From Paenibacillus sp. J23TS9 (GTDB taxonomy: Bacteria > Bacillota > Bacilli > Paenibacillales > Paenibacillaceae): 64,000 bases of DNA. The position numbers were made by a program, and so were the translations under genes. The stretch lies in the NCBI RefSeq assembly GCF_018403225.1, contig NZ_BOSG01000003.1, positions 310,001 to 374,000 on the forward strand, in the 5' to 3' direction. The notes beneath the pieces were generated by a model that was not told where the DNA came from, ran no database searches, and was given only the letters and a program-made list of their open reading frames with translations. Below are positions 8,488-17,109 of this stretch, in pieces (the stretch's first letter is position 1; every line of letters begins with the position of its first letter).

Positions 8488-9615
8488 ATGAACATCGGAA
8501 TACCCAAGGAAATTAAAAATAATGAGAACCGCGTCGCTGTGACCCCGGCAGGCACCCTGGAATTTATCCAGCATGGACACCGTGTGCTTGTGGAACGCAG
8601 CGCCGGACTTGGAAGCGGATTCACGGATGAAGAGTATGCAGAGGCCGGAGCCGTTATCCTAACGGAAGCCCAAGAGGTATGGGAGCAGGCGGATATGATC
8701 ATGAAGGTCAAGGAGCCGCTGCAAAGTGAATACGGATATTTCCGTAAAGGGCTGATCCTCTTCACTTACCTGCATCTTGCAGCAGAACCGGAGCTGGCCA
8801 AGGCACTGGTTGCATCCGGTGTACATGCCATTGCATATGAGACCGTGAATGTGAACGGTACGCTGCCGCTTCTTACACCGATGAGCGAAGTAGCTGGACG
8901 TATGGCCGCCCAGATCGGGGCGCAGCTTCTGGAGCGTCCGCATGGCGGAAAAGGGATTTTGCTCTCCGGCGTTCCCGGCGTTTCCCGCGGCAAGGTAACC
9001 ATTATCGGCGGAGGCATCGTAGGTATGAATGCAGCCAAAATCGCCGCAGGTCTTGGTGCCGACGTCACTTTGCTTGATTTGAGCATACCACGTCTACGCC
9101 AGCTTGATGAAATTTTCGGGAATCAGATCAGCACGCTGGTGTCCAGTCCTGCCAATATTGCTAAAGCGGTCGCCGAAACCGATCTTCTAATCTGTGCCGT
9201 ACTGATTCCGGGAGCGAAAGCGCCTCGTCTGGTGACGGAAAGCATGGTGAAGACCATGAAGCCGGGCTCGGTCATCGTCGATGTTGCCATTGACCAGGGC
9301 GGCGTAGTCGAAACCATTGACCATATTACCACCCATGATAATCCGACCTACGTGAAGCACGGCGTTGTCCATTATGCAGTAGCGAATATGCCGGGCGCGG
9401 TACCACGGACCTCGACACTCGCACTCACCAATGCGACGATGCCATTTGCACTCAAGCTTGCAGATATACCGCTTCAACAGCTCCTGAATGCCAATCCTGC
9501 CATCCGCAGCGGAGCTAACGTTCTAGGCGGATTCGTAACGTATGAGGCGGTTGCACGTGATCTTGGTTATGATTATATCCCGGCTGAGAAAGCCTTCAGC
9601 AAAGTCACCATTTAA
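8488..9615 (+). CDS. ald: Alanine dehydrogenase
   Basis: Full-length 375-residue NAD-dependent L-alanine dehydrogenase (L-alanine + NAD + water to pyruvate + ammonium + NADH), cytosolic. The N-terminus [22 protein letters not shown] is the family hallmark; 'KVKEPL' carries the substrate-binding Lys near 75; 'HLAAEPELA' carries the catalytic His near 96; '[28 protein letters not shown]' is the NAD Rossmann motif near 170-198. The ribosome site is GAGGTG. It would let the cell use alanine as carbon and nitrogen source and is also needed for normal sporulation in Bacillus. It is likely activated by the divergent AdeR-like regulator and ends at its own terminator. Confidence 0.97.
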   Translation: MNIGIPKEIKNNENRVAVTPAGTLEFIQHGHRVLVERSAGLGSGFTDEEYAEAGAVILTEAQEVWEQADMIMKVKEPLQSEYGYFRKGLILFTYLHLAAEPELAKALVASGVHAIAYETVNVNGTLPLLTPMSEVAGRMAAQIGAQLLERPHGGKGILLSGVPGVSRGKVTIIGGGIVGMNAAKIAAGLGADVTLLDLSIPRLRQLDEIFGNQISTLVSSPANIAKAVAETDLLICAVLIPGAKAPRLVTESMVKTMKPGSVIVDVAIDQGGVVETIDHITTHDNPTYVKHGVVHYAVANMPGAVPRTSTLALTNATMPFALKLADIPLQQLLNANPAIRSGANVLGGFVTYEAVARDLGYDYIPAEKAFSKVTI

Positions 9616-9622
9616 AATGGAA

Positions 9623-9654
9623 ACAGGGCCTCCCTTTGGAGACCCTGTTTTTTT
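9623..9654 (+). terminator. Terminator of ald
   Basis: Hairpin arms ACAGGGCCTCC / GGAGACCCTGT (one mismatch) followed by seven T, eight bases after the ald stop. Confidence 0.85.
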
Positions 9655-9675
9655 AGTTCATATGATGGCGGACAT

Positions 9676-9900
9676 CTATATCAAGGTGCCCTTTTTCAGC
9701 ATTTTAATAGGATGGTCATTAACGACCAGGGGCAGCATCTTCGTACTGCTGCTCATAGGAGAGCTGCAGTGGGCGCATAAAGGCTCATGCTCAAAAGCAA
9801 AGTTGTCCCTCATCCAGCCGTTGCAATTCTCGTTGGAACAAGACCAGATCGTCGTGTCCGCCTCAGGAATTTCCTCAACCACTTTTTTTCCGAAGTACAT
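9676..9900 (-). CDS. ydjO: YdjO-like small zinc-ribbon protein
   Basis: A 74-residue protein starting MYFGKKVVEEIPEADTTIW. Two Cys pairs (C21/C26 and C42/C45) could bind zinc, with 'NGWMRDNF' and 'CSSPM' between. The sequence pattern and size match the YdjO family, annotated as cold-inducible in B. subtilis; the biochemical role is not known. It is a single gene with its own promoter region. Confidence 0.8.
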   Translation of the reverse strand: MYFGKKVVEEIPEADTTIWSCSNENCNGWMRDNFAFEHEPLCAHCSSPMSSSTKMLPLVVNDHPIKMLKKGTLI

Positions 9901-10060
9901 CGCAATCCCGTCCTCATCCTATATTTTCGCAGCATCCCAGCTGTTTCCTTAGTATGACCTGGAAACGCCAAAATATGTTATCAAGACTGAACTAAGTTGT
10001 ATGTCCACGTTCAAAGTGACCTCTGCAGCATTGGAGGGTCTGTCTTATGTATATTTCGGT

Positions 10061-11104
10061 CTATGCTAAAAAATGGCACTTTCCCCTCATCATTTGCGCA
10101 AAAGCAGATGGTTCATCCAAAGCCAGATAAATCGTTTTTACCTTCCGCGGCATGAACAACAGGGTCTGCACCATGATCGGCTCCGCCAGTTCAATGCGTA
10201 CGTTGGGCGTAACGACCGGCAATGCGGCATGCCTGCTTTCTTCCTTATCCGGATGAAATTCCAGTGCGGTATCTATAGCGGTGATCCGCCCGTAAGGTAC
10301 ATCCGCCTGAATTCGCATTCCGTAACGGATGCGGAGCTGTTCCTGCCGAGCTTCAAGCGGCTGAATCGCCGAGGCACGGCTATCTGCCCAGAGCAGAGAT
10401 AACAGCCAAAGGTCAGCCGCCGATAAAATCCATGCTGCGATATCCGACCACTGCCTTACGAGCAGATGTATACCGAAAGCTTCAATCGCAATCACATGCG
10501 TGAAGACCGCAGCGAGCACAATCTGCCCTGTTTTGCGATGATAGGAAAATAAGGTTACTCCCGGTTCGGATATGACAGGCTTTCTTTTCCAGGAAAAAAT
10601 CAAATAGTAAACCATTAATATATCGTTCACGATTAAAGAGGAGAATACGGACGGCTTCGTCTGATGCTCAGCAGTACCTAACCGGAGGGCTTCCACCATG
10701 CTGCCGTGAAGCCGCAGGTTGCCGCGGATACGCTTGAAAAGGATATATGCCAGCCTAGCTTCTGCAGCTATTATCAATACTTCCAGCGCAGTCAGCGCCA
10801 GTTTTAAGGGCAGCGGCGCAGCGGTCAGCATACTCCGTCCGGATGCAGGCAGCGCTATCCAGGCTAAAATGATGCAGGGTACAGCCGCTTGTAAGACTTT
10901 AAGCATGCCACCTCCCTTTTTGCGGACGATCAAGAGCCAGTACATCAAAGGAATAACAAATACAAAATCAAACAGAAGTGCATAGTTCAGCAGCTGCTGA
11001 TCTGTGCCGAAACTCCGCACGGCATAGCTGTCCGTGAGCAGGATCAGGCACATACAGACCATAAATAAGAGTGCCGCCCGATTGACTGAATTACGCGACG
11101 TCAT
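10061..11104 (-). CDS. Polytopic membrane protein with cytosolic tail, unknown function
   Basis: 347 residues from ATG 11104, which has an AAGGTGG ribosome site nine bases ahead (the in-frame start at 11149 has none). Six or so membrane segments lie in the first 240 residues (for example about 12-30, 38-58, 70-90, 95-118 and two more around 195-240), followed by a roughly 110-residue soluble part rich in beta-strand-like sequence, 'RIRYGMRIQADVPYGRITAID', which resembles a PH-like membrane-associated domain. I do not recognise a catalytic motif. It is transcribed alone. Confidence 0.65.
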   Translation of the reverse strand: MTSRNSVNRAALLFMVCMCLILLTDSYAVRSFGTDQQLLNYALLFDFVFVIPLMYWLLIVRKKGGGMLKVLQAAVPCIILAWIALPASGRSMLTAAPLPLKLALTALEVLIIAAEARLAYILFKRIRGNLRLHGSMVEALRLGTAEHQTKPSVFSSLIVNDILMVYYLIFSWKRKPVISEPGVTLFSYHRKTGQIVLAAVFTHVIAIEAFGIHLLVRQWSDIAAWILSAADLWLLSLLWADSRASAIQPLEARQEQLRIRYGMRIQADVPYGRITAIDTALEFHPDKEESRHAALPVVTPNVRIELAEPIMVQTLLFMPRKVKTIYLALDEPSAFAQMMRGKCHFLA

Positions 11105-11159
11105 ACAGCTACCCACCTTAATTAAGATTACCACCGGAATTCGTGTCATAATGAGGCAG

Positions 11160-11197
11160 AAAATAACCGGGATTGCTTCGAATGAAGCTGTCCCGGT
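11160..11197 (-). terminator. Terminator after GT2 gene
   Basis: Arms ACCGGGA / TCCCGGT with an inner GCTTC/GAAGC stem; on the minus strand it is followed by TTATTTT. It lies about 30 bases after the glycosyltransferase stop at 11229. Confidence 0.75.
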
Positions 11198-11228
11198 ACG
11201 GGGTTATGTTTTGGATATCGGAAAAGCT

Positions 11229-11999
11229 TTAATTATTATTTAATTTTTTATAGTCCATTTCGTAATAGGTCTGATCCGCATATTTGCGGTCCTTGCCTTT
11301 CAGGTAAGCCAGAACGATCCAAGGATGCAGGAATAAATACCAGTCTCCACCCTGATCGAATTTCCGGCAGGAAGTCGTCATGATCGCCTTCGTAACGGTG
11401 CCGTATTTTTTGCCGTTTTGCTTGCCCCACTTCTTCAGACGGCTGGCAAAATCCGCATCTTCAGCCATCAGCATCTGTTCATTAAAACCGTGAATGGCTT
11501 CGAAATCCTTCTTATAACCCCAGAAGAGACCCACAGTGATCATTCCATATTTGAAAAGGAGAGGGATGATTAGCACAAGTGCAGACATGGTAATACCCAG
11601 AGAATTGCGTTCAAATGCAGTTCGTACCGCACCTCCGATGTACTTCCCCGTCATGAGCATCCGGTCAATCTCAGTAAGCATGTTATCCGTTACCCAGCTG
11701 TCTGCGTCGATCGTCACGATGATTTCCCCCCGGGCGGCATGAATGCCGGCATTCCGGATTTGGGACAAATTCTTGCTGTCATCGGTTAAGGTTACAGCCC
11801 CGTAAGACTCGGCAATGGCTGCCGTTTGATCCGTACAGCGGTTCAGGACAACAATCGCCTCAACCTGTCCTGGATAGGCTGCTGCCGCTGCCGCAAGCGA
11901 ATCCAGACAACGTCCAATACACTTCTCCTCATCCCTGGCTGGAATGATAATGGAAAACCTGATTTCATGGTCGGTACCGGATGCAAATTGAATGCTCAT
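11229..11999 (-). CDS. Family-2 glycosyltransferase
   Basis: 256 residues from ATG 11999 (AGGAG ten bases ahead; an ATG at 12017 is too close to it). Sequence 'FSIIIPARDEEKCIGRCLDSL' is the GT-A opening, 'TIDADSWV' is the DXD metal/nucleotide-sugar site near 100, and 'AEDADFASRLKKWG' near 185 is the acceptor-side ED motif. A hydrophobic stretch at about 140-165 suggests membrane contact. It follows a TetR gene by 26 bases and is surely in the same operon, so its expression is likely controlled by that regulator. Product unknown; similar proteins glycosylate lipids or make envelope sugars. Confidence 0.85.
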   Translation of the reverse strand: MSIQFASGTDHEIRFSIIIPARDEEKCIGRCLDSLAAAAAAYPGQVEAIVVLNRCTDQTAAIAESYGAVTLTDDSKNLSQIRNAGIHAARGEIIVTIDADSWVTDNMLTEIDRMLMTGKYIGGAVRTAFERNSLGITMSALVLIIPLLFKYGMITVGLFWGYKKDFEAIHGFNEQMLMAEDADFASRLKKWGKQNGKKYGTVTKAIMTTSCRKFDQGGDWYLFLHPWIVLAYLKGKDRKYADQTYYEMDYKKLNNN

Positions 12000-12025
12000 G
12001 ATCTCATCGCTCCTCAAGGAAATGG

Positions 12026-12613
12026 TTATTTTTGAATCCCTTCGAGTAAAAGCATGGTTGCTTTGCGATAAAACTGTTTAGCGTCTGCTTTGTCCATAAG
12101 CTGGATGCTGTCGCTTAGCCCGGAGAAGTATCCGAGAATCATCATGGCCAGCTCTTGCGGGTTATCGCCTTTCCATTCGCCCCGGTCCAGACCGGCTTGG
12201 ACTAGGCTTTCGAATCGCTGCATGTAAACCTGAAGAATGCCGATAAACCGCTGCCCCGCCTCTGACTCCGGACCTACCCGGTTCAGAAATTCCTCACCCG
12301 CTTTGTTCAGCGGCTTCTGAAGCGTATCTACAAAGTAATCGGCATACATATACAGCTGCTCCGTAGCAGTCATGCTGTTTTCCGCGACCTTTCCCCAGTT
12401 CTCCCAGGAGACCGTGAACGACTGGTCCGCCAGATAAACAAACAGATCCTCTTTACTTTCAAAATGATGATAAAGGCCTCCTCTGCTGCATCCAGCGGCA
12501 GAGCAAATATCAGCCATGGAGGTGGCGGCATAACCTTTGGCAGCGAACAGTTCCTTGGCTGCGTCCACGATTGCCTGTTTCGTCAGTTCTGCGTCATCTT
12601 TGCTCTTTTTCAT
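12026..12613 (-). CDS. TetR-family repressor controlling its own operon
   Basis: 195 residues from ATG 12613 (MKKSKDDAELTKQAIVDAAKELF), which has AAAGGAAGGG ahead; an in-frame upstream start would run through the promoter. The N-terminal helix-turn-helix is 'ATSMADICSAAGCSRGGLYHHF' (about 33-54); the rest is the ligand-binding helical domain. A strong promoter (12660-12688) and an inverted repeat at the start point of transcription (12636-12653) indicate autorepression. The downstream GT2 gene shares the transcript. The inducer is unknown. Confidence 0.9.
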   Translation of the reverse strand: MKKSKDDAELTKQAIVDAAKELFAAKGYAATSMADICSAAGCSRGGLYHHFESKEDLFVYLADQSFTVSWENWGKVAENSMTATEQLYMYADYFVDTLQKPLNKAGEEFLNRVGPESEAGQRFIGILQVYMQRFESLVQAGLDRGEWKGDNPQELAMMILGYFSGLSDSIQLMDKADAKQFYRKATMLLLEGIQK

Positions 12614-12635
12614 AGGCCAACCCTTCCTTTTAATA

Positions 12636-12653
12636 AGACCGACTGATCGGTCT
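12636..12653. promoter_or_regulatory. TetR operator
   Basis: Inverted repeat AGACCGA-CTGA-TCGGTCT, seven-bp perfect arms with a 4-bp centre, directly at the predicted transcription start of the tetR-GT2 operon and just before its ribosome site. GACCGA/TCGGTC arms are characteristic of many TetR/AcrR operators. Confidence 0.8.
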
Positions 12654-12659
12654 GTATAA

Positions 12660-12688
12660 ATTATAATCCATATATTTCCTGAAGGCAA
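12660..12688 (-). promoter_or_regulatory. Promoter of tetR-GT2 operon
   Basis: On the minus strand TTGCCT (12683-12688) and TATAAT (12660-12665) are separated by 17 bases, a good vegetative sigma-factor promoter. The predicted start falls at about 12653, inside the TetR operator. Confidence 0.8.
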
Positions 12689-12855
12689 CACAACTTTTCT
12701 CATGAATTCATTCGGAAAAGATCCCTGTGTGTTCCTCCTGCTTCACTTTACGCGCCGCGCTAGCCACCAGTAAAACACATATGGCATAATCAGAAGAGAA
12801 AAACGCATGAATGCGTCTGACATGTCATGATGACATAGCAAAGGAAGCGATCTCT

Positions 12856-13695
12856 ATGCCCGAAGAAATCAATGCTGAATTCAGTTCTATGCTCATATTG
12901 GACCGCATGAACCATGATTTGCAGCAGGATGCGCTGCATCCATTCGCACTGGACGAGCTGCTGTGCAAGGAAACCGGCCGGGGCGGTCCGCCCCTGTGCC
13001 ATATTTGGCGGCATCCTCGCTCCTTTATCATCGGCCTGCGCGACAGCCGCCTTCCGGGGGCAGCACAGGCTAGAGCCTGGCTCGAGTCCATGGGATACCG
13101 CACCGCGATCCGCAATTCCGGCGGGGCAGCCGTGCCACTCGATCTGGGTGTTGTGAACCTGTCGCTTATTCTCCCGAAACAGAGTTCCGGCGACGAGCGT
13201 TTCCGTACCGACTTCGAACGAATGTACAGCCTGATCCGGGAAGCTCTGGCCCATACCGGCTTTGCCGTAGACAAGGGCGAAATTTCCGGAGCCTATTGTC
13301 CCGGTGACTTTGATCTCAGCATTGGCGGCCGGAAATTTTGCGGCATTGCGCAGCGCCGGCAGGCTCATGCTTATGTCGTGCAGGCATTTGTCATAGCCGA
13401 AGGATCCGGCCAGGAGCGCGCACAGCTCGTAAGAGACTTCTATGACCGCGCGGGCAAGGGGGCAGATGCAGCCGATTATCCGCAGGTCGAGAGCAGCAGC
13501 ACCGCTTCCTTGGAAGAGCTGACAGGATTAGGACCGAATGCATCGATGCAGTTTGCCGAGGCGGTCAAAGACATCATCCGCAGCCGGCAATCAGCGGAGG
13601 GAACAGCCGCTTCAGCAGCCCGCCTCGTGCTCCCGGGAACCCTTGAAATCACGGAAATGGCTGAACAGCTCAGGCAGCGTTATTCCCCGCGATGA
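12856..13695 (+). CDS. lipL: Octanoyl-[GcvH]:protein N-octanoyltransferase
   Basis: 279 residues from ATG 12856, which has AAAGGA ten bases ahead (an in-frame ATG at 12811 has no ribosome site). It has the lipoate-ligase/biotin-ligase fold; the segment 'GAYCPGDFDLSIGGRKFCGIAQRR' places Cys148 and Lys160 where LipL of B. subtilis has its acyl-accepting Cys150 and conserved Lys. LipL moves the octanoyl group from GcvH to the E2 subunits of 2-oxoacid dehydrogenases by amidotransfer in the Gram-positive lipoate pathway (established). Length matches the family. It stands alone, without gcvH or lipM nearby. Confidence 0.88.
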   Translation: MPEEINAEFSSMLILDRMNHDLQQDALHPFALDELLCKETGRGGPPLCHIWRHPRSFIIGLRDSRLPGAAQARAWLESMGYRTAIRNSGGAAVPLDLGVVNLSLILPKQSSGDERFRTDFERMYSLIREALAHTGFAVDKGEISGAYCPGDFDLSIGGRKFCGIAQRRQAHAYVVQAFVIAEGSGQERAQLVRDFYDRAGKGADAADYPQVESSSTASLEELTGLGPNASMQFAEAVKDIIRSRQSAEGTAASAARLVLPGTLEITEMAEQLRQRYSPR

Positions 13696-13700
13696 ATCAT

Positions 13701-13731
13701 AAAAACCCGCACGGCTGATTAGCGGTGCGGG
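13701..13731 (-). terminator. Terminator overlapping the end of the DUF2294 gene
   Basis: Arms CCCGCAC / GTGCGGG with five T after the stem on the minus strand. The upstream arm contains codons of the final residues of the DUF2294 gene, so the stop codon lies in the loop. On the plus strand there is no T-run, so it does not obviously serve lipL. Confidence 0.8.
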
Positions 13732-14423
13732 CTCAATGTGATAACAACAATACTTTTATCTAATGAATAATTCCAATCGATGAAGCAGTCGCTGATCCGG
13801 TTCTGAAGCAGGCTTTGGAGGACATCGCTCCCCATAATATATTCCTTCTCCAGCTTGCGTTTCACACGTTTTAATACGTCCCCTTGTCCCAAGCGGATGA
13901 TCTCCTGCTCCATAGGCAGCAGAACACCGCTTCGAATAACCAGCAGCGTGCGCGGATTCATCTCGTAGGATACGGTGCTGCTAGGCGCTTTCTGCACTTG
14001 CGAGCAAATCCGGTTTAGCTCGGCTTCGATATCACTCCTACCGCAGTAATCCGATGAAACGAATGGTGCATGATGAATCGGTTCGCGGCTTATGATCGTG
14101 ATCATCCCCGTCTTTTGGGCCAAATCCCAATCGCAATAGCACTCATCCGTTCTTATTCCGTTTACATCCTGCAGATACTGCAATATTCCCGGTATCACCG
14201 ACATCATCAGTTTATCCCTCGTCTCAAAAACGAGTTCCTCCTGCTGCTGGTCCAGCAATATTTTCTCAGCCGGAGTCAAGAAATTACGCAAATGAATGGT
14301 TATGAATGTGCAGCCTATAGAAACCACAACCGACTCCGGTCCTTTTCCAAAGTGGTCTCTTAGCAGCTTGCCAGTATAACTGGCGATAATTTGCTGAAAT
14401 GATTGATTATGTAATTGATCCAT
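13719..14423 (-). CDS. DUF2294 (MpsC-like) two-repeat protein
   Basis: A 234-residue soluble protein made of two related halves. The first half has 'YTGKLLRDHFGKGPESVVVSIGCTFITIHLRNFLTPAEK' (about 16-54) and the second 'RICSQVQKAPSSTVSYEMNPRTLLVIRSGVLLPMEQ' (about 138-178); each ends with a short 'DW' beta segment (CYCDWDLAQKTGMITI; CFIDWNYSLDKSIVVI). This is the DUF2294 fold, called MpsC in staphylococci, where it acts with MpsAB in cation/bicarbonate-linked membrane energisation. No mpsAB homologue is adjacent. The gene has an unusually long upstream region with RNA-like structure (14424-14719). The ribosome site is weak, which would suit control by folding. Confidence 0.8.
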   Translation of the reverse strand: MDQLHNQSFQQIIASYTGKLLRDHFGKGPESVVVSIGCTFITIHLRNFLTPAEKILLDQQQEELVFETRDKLMMSVIPGILQYLQDVNGIRTDECYCDWDLAQKTGMITIISREPIHHAPFVSSDYCGRSDIEAELNRICSQVQKAPSSTVSYEMNPRTLLVIRSGVLLPMEQEIIRLGQGDVLKRVKRKLEKEYIMGSDVLQSLLQNRISDCFIDWNYSLDKSIVVITLSPHR

Positions 14424-14719
14424 TGAATTTGACCCGTTCCACGGGCTGATTGCACTTCTGAAGGCAGAACCTAAAGGGCTGCCATGGTATCTGGAACGAA
14501 TCCTTATTTCCCTCCTGATTACGAAGTAGCGGGCGGGCCATCACCCTGTGTGCCGGACTTTTTGGCCGGAAACGTCGGGCCTTAAACAATAAAAGGCCTA
14601 ACATTCCCTTAACATATGAAGAGAAGTTAGGCCATGAAAGTGACTTTTATCCAAGGATATATTCATTCATTTACCCACAAGTTATCAAGTTATTAATATT
14701 CCAAATGCATTATATCACA
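14424..14719 (-). promoter_or_regulatory. Long structured leader of the DUF2294 gene (candidate cis-regulatory RNA)
   Basis: An extended -10 box (TGTGATATAAT, complement at 14709-14719) would start a transcript near 14702, leaving a leader of nearly 280 bases. It contains a strong hairpin (14595-14633), a possible competing hairpin using GGCCTT at 14578-14583, and further complementary pairs: CCCGT/ACGGG just before the start codon (about 14433-14445) and GGCAG/CTGCC (about 14463-14484). The DNA between 14430 and 14585 is more G/C-rich than the flanks and contains no convincing reading frame. I could not match it to a known riboswitch. The stretch 14720-14851 holds only the cupin gene's ribosome site. 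Confidence 0.45.
14588..14633 (-). terminator. Hairpin with U-rich tail inside the DUF2294 leader
   Basis: Arms GGCCTAAC / GTTAGGCC, extended by a seven-base-pair inner stem (TTCTCTT with AAGGGAA, one G-U pair), are followed on the minus strand by TTTTATT. It has the look of an intrinsic terminator although no minus-strand gene lies upstream, so it would either attenuate the DUF2294 leader or end a small RNA. Confidence 0.55.
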
Positions 14720-14851
14720 AGTTCTGCCTGAAAAAAAAGAGGCCGTTTTCCCAAAGGGTTCAAGCGGAGCATAAAACGTTTAAATGGAGTAGATAAGCAT
14801 CCGAAATACACACCATTCTATACCTAATATGGTTTATATGGAGGGATTATT

Positions 14852-15370
14852 TTGAACGGAGCGGAAATCAATTCGTACTATTTTAAGGATGACGGAATCA
14901 TACCCAACAACCCTGATTTACCCGTAATGGTTTACAAGGGTGTACTGGGGGACGAGCCCATGGAAGCGGAGAGCATTTTCAATCAAAACGGCTGGCTGAA
15001 CAGCTGGAAGAATGGCGTATTCAGCTATCATCACTACCACAGCATTTCGCATGAGGTCTTGGGTGTCGTGAGCGGATCGGCGGTTCTGCAGCTTGGCGGC
15101 GAGAGAGGCCGGAAGATGGACTTATCAGCGGGAGATGTGGTGGTGCTTCCCGCAGGAACCGGCCATAGAAAAATCTCCTCTAGCGCGGACTTCAGCGTCG
15201 TGGGCGCCTATCCGGACGGGATGGATTATAACGTATGCACCGGTGAACCGGACGAGCGCCCCCGCGTGCTCCAAGAGATTGAAAAGGTACCCCTACCCGG
15301 CACCGATCCGCTGTATGGATTCAGCGGTCCATTGAAGGATGCCTGGAAGCCTGCACGGAAAGGGATGTGA
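14852..15370 (+). CDS. Cupin-domain protein, YjlB-like
   Basis: 172 residues beginning with TTG behind GGAGGG. The single cupin barrel shows 'YHHYHSISHEVLGVVSGSAVLQLGG' (motif 1 with the His and Glu metal ligands, about 59-83) and 'LSAGDVVVLPAGTGHRKI' (motif 2, about 91-108). It resembles the YjlB family, for which no reaction is established. It is the first gene of a small unit whose second gene is a broken DoxX-like remnant starting just downstream. Confidence 0.8.
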   Translation: MNGAEINSYYFKDDGIIPNNPDLPVMVYKGVLGDEPMEAESIFNQNGWLNSWKNGVFSYHHYHSISHEVLGVVSGSAVLQLGGERGRKMDLSAGDVVVLPAGTGHRKISSSADFSVVGAYPDGMDYNVCTGEPDERPRVLQEIEKVPLPGTDPLYGFSGPLKDAWKPARKGM

Positions 15371-15435
15371 ACGCTAATACCTGCTCACCGCAACACTCCA
15401 ATTCAAAGACTCGCCAGATCAAAAGGATAGCACAT

Positions 15436-15576
15436 ATGATTTTTGCGCTCTTTTTTGCCGCCGCTTGTGTTTTCCACTTTCTAGAGGCCGACGGCTTCGC
15501 GCAAATGCTGCCGGACTTTGTGCCGCTTAGGCTGCCTATGATCTATGCCACCGGTGTTTTGGAGTTTAATACGTAA
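15436..15576 (+). pseudogene. Truncated DoxX-like membrane protein remnant
   Basis: The frame from ATG 15436 (AAAAGGATAG ahead) encodes 46 residues: 'MIFALFFAAACVFHF', then 'FAQMLPDFVPLRLPMIYATGVLEF', then a stop. The pattern of a hydrophobic helix followed by 'P.FVPLRL..IYATGVLE' is that of the first quarter of DoxX-type small membrane proteins, which normally continue through three more helices. The rest is missing and a terminator follows at once, so the gene seems to be cut by a deletion. The family assignment is from pattern memory and moderate at best. Confidence 0.5.
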
Positions 15577-15583
15577 AGAAAAG

Positions 15584-15611
15584 CCGCTGCGCCATATGCT
15601 GCGGTTTTTTT
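15584..15611 (+). terminator. Terminator after cupin unit
   Basis: Arms CCGCTGC / GCTGCGG (one T-T mismatch) followed by seven T, just after the truncated DoxX-like frame. Confidence 0.8.
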
Positions 15612-15837
15612 GCTCCCTCGGTCCTGAGACCGAGTACAACATCATACCCGCGCCGTTATCCAAACAAAAATGATCGTTGTAAACTGATATCAGAGAAAAT
15701 TAAACTGTACATATGCTGAAAGCCAAGTCGGATATTAAAAGTTCTCCCGCATAAGCTTTTATGCAGCATCCCCATCATGAACTCTACACCAATGTTTATA
15801 GTCCCAACAATTAAAAAGGAAATGAGGCAGACCCCGC

Positions 15838-17109
15838 ATGGAACTCTTCCGCAACTCCATATTCGTCAGAATGTTTTTGGCTACCTTTGCTTCGCAGCTC
15901 GGCACCATGGTCGGCACGATGGCTTTCGCCTTTTATTTGATTGACCGCTTCAGCAATCAACCCGTTTATGCTACCGTCGCCGAGATGATGTACTCTCTGC
16001 CGACTCTCGTGGTATTCCTGTTCATCGGCGTGCTTGCCGACAGATTGGACCGTAAACGTATTGCCGTCTATAGCGACTGGATCCGGGCTGGCTTGTCCCT
16101 CGTGCTGCTTGTAGCCATACACGAAGACTGGATCATCGCTGCATTTGCCCTTCTTTTCCTGCGGAGCGCCATTTCGAAATTTTTTGCACCTGCCGAGATG
16201 AGCCTATTGCAGGGCATCATGAAGCCGGAACAGTATGTGCAGGCTTCCAGTCTGAACATGTCGATCATGGGCGTTTTCATGCTGTTCGGCATGAGCATGG
16301 GGTCTGCGGCTTATTATTACTTGGGCATCGAAGGAGCCATTATCATTGATACGGCCAGCTTCATCATTTCAGGTATTCTGCTCGCTTTTTGCCACTTCCC
16401 GCCTCATGTGCGGCAGCCGAATGGCAAAATGAAGCTAAAGGACCTGAACCTGAAGAGCATCATCTCCGACTTTGGCATGGGCTTCAAATACATCGTCCGA
16501 TACCGGCTGCTGCTGGCCATTGTTCTCGGCTTTTTCTTCTTTGGCATCGTGAACGGCGTGTTCTCGATCCTCCCTCTCTTTACGATGAAATATAAGCTCA
16601 GCCCTGACCAATATCAAATCTACACCCCCCTTGTCATGGTGTTTCTCGGCATTGGATACCTGGTGGGCAGTGCGATAAGTACGCCGCTGATTAAAAAAGC
16701 CGGCAAGGTGATCGTGCTGATTACCGGCCTCTTCCTGATCGGTGTGTTCACGATCTTTCTTGGCAGCTTCGGAAGCATTCAGCTGTATCTGGGCATGATG
16801 GTATTGCTCGGCATCATTCTTGCACCGATTAACGTTGTGCTGGGCGGATGGATGCCGGAGCTGGTAGAACCGCAGAGCATGGGCCGGGTCAGCGCCTGGA
16901 TTGAGCCGCTCTCTACCGCCGGTCAGGCCATCGCGCTTGGATTCGTCGCCATTGCCTTCCCGACCCTTGTATCTGTGACGGCGCTGTACTGGATCCTCGC
17001 GGTAAGCATCTTCATCGTAAGCGTGTATTACCTGCTCGTGCTTCCTTCGCTGAGCCGCAAGCATCAATACGAAACGAAGACGGAAATGAAAGCAGAAATG
17101 CCCGGCTGA
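15838..17109 (+). CDS. MFS exporter, macrolide-efflux-like
   Basis: A 423-residue protein with about 12 membrane segments. The N-terminus 'ELFRNSIFVRMFLATFASQLGTMVGTMAFAFYL', loop 'GVLADRLDRKRIAVYSDWIRAG' (the MFS loop 2-3 motif) and the absence of a substrate-binding lipoprotein mark it as a DHA-type facilitator of the MefA/YfiS-like group. It would export a hydrophobic compound with proton entry. It stands alone; its terminator overlaps the stop codon. Confidence 0.85.
   Translation: MELFRNSIFVRMFLATFASQLGTMVGTMAFAFYLIDRFSNQPVYATVAEMMYSLPTLVVFLFIGVLADRLDRKRIAVYSDWIRAGLSLVLLVAIHEDWIIAAFALLFLRSAISKFFAPAEMSLLQGIMKPEQYVQASSLNMSIMGVFMLFGMSMGSAAYYYLGIEGAIIIDTASFIISGILLAFCHFPPHVRQPNGKMKLKDLNLKSIISDFGMGFKYIVRYRLLLAIVLGFFFFGIVNGVFSILPLFTMKYKLSPDQYQIYTPLVMVFLGIGYLVGSAISTPLIKKAGKVIVLITGLFLIGVFTIFLGSFGSIQLYLGMMVLLGIILAPINVVLGGWMPELVEPQSMGRVSAWIEPLSTAGQAIALGFVAIAFPTLVSVTALYWILAVSIFIVSVYYLLVLPSLSRKHQYETKTEMKAEMPG

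Noticed and set aside
14424..14640. Molybdenum cofactor, ydaO or TPP riboswitch
   Set aside because: Some short strings recall the Moco motif on the plus strand (GGTATCTGGAA), but the order of helices and the orientation relative to genes do not fit, and the hallmark sequences of the other classes are absent.
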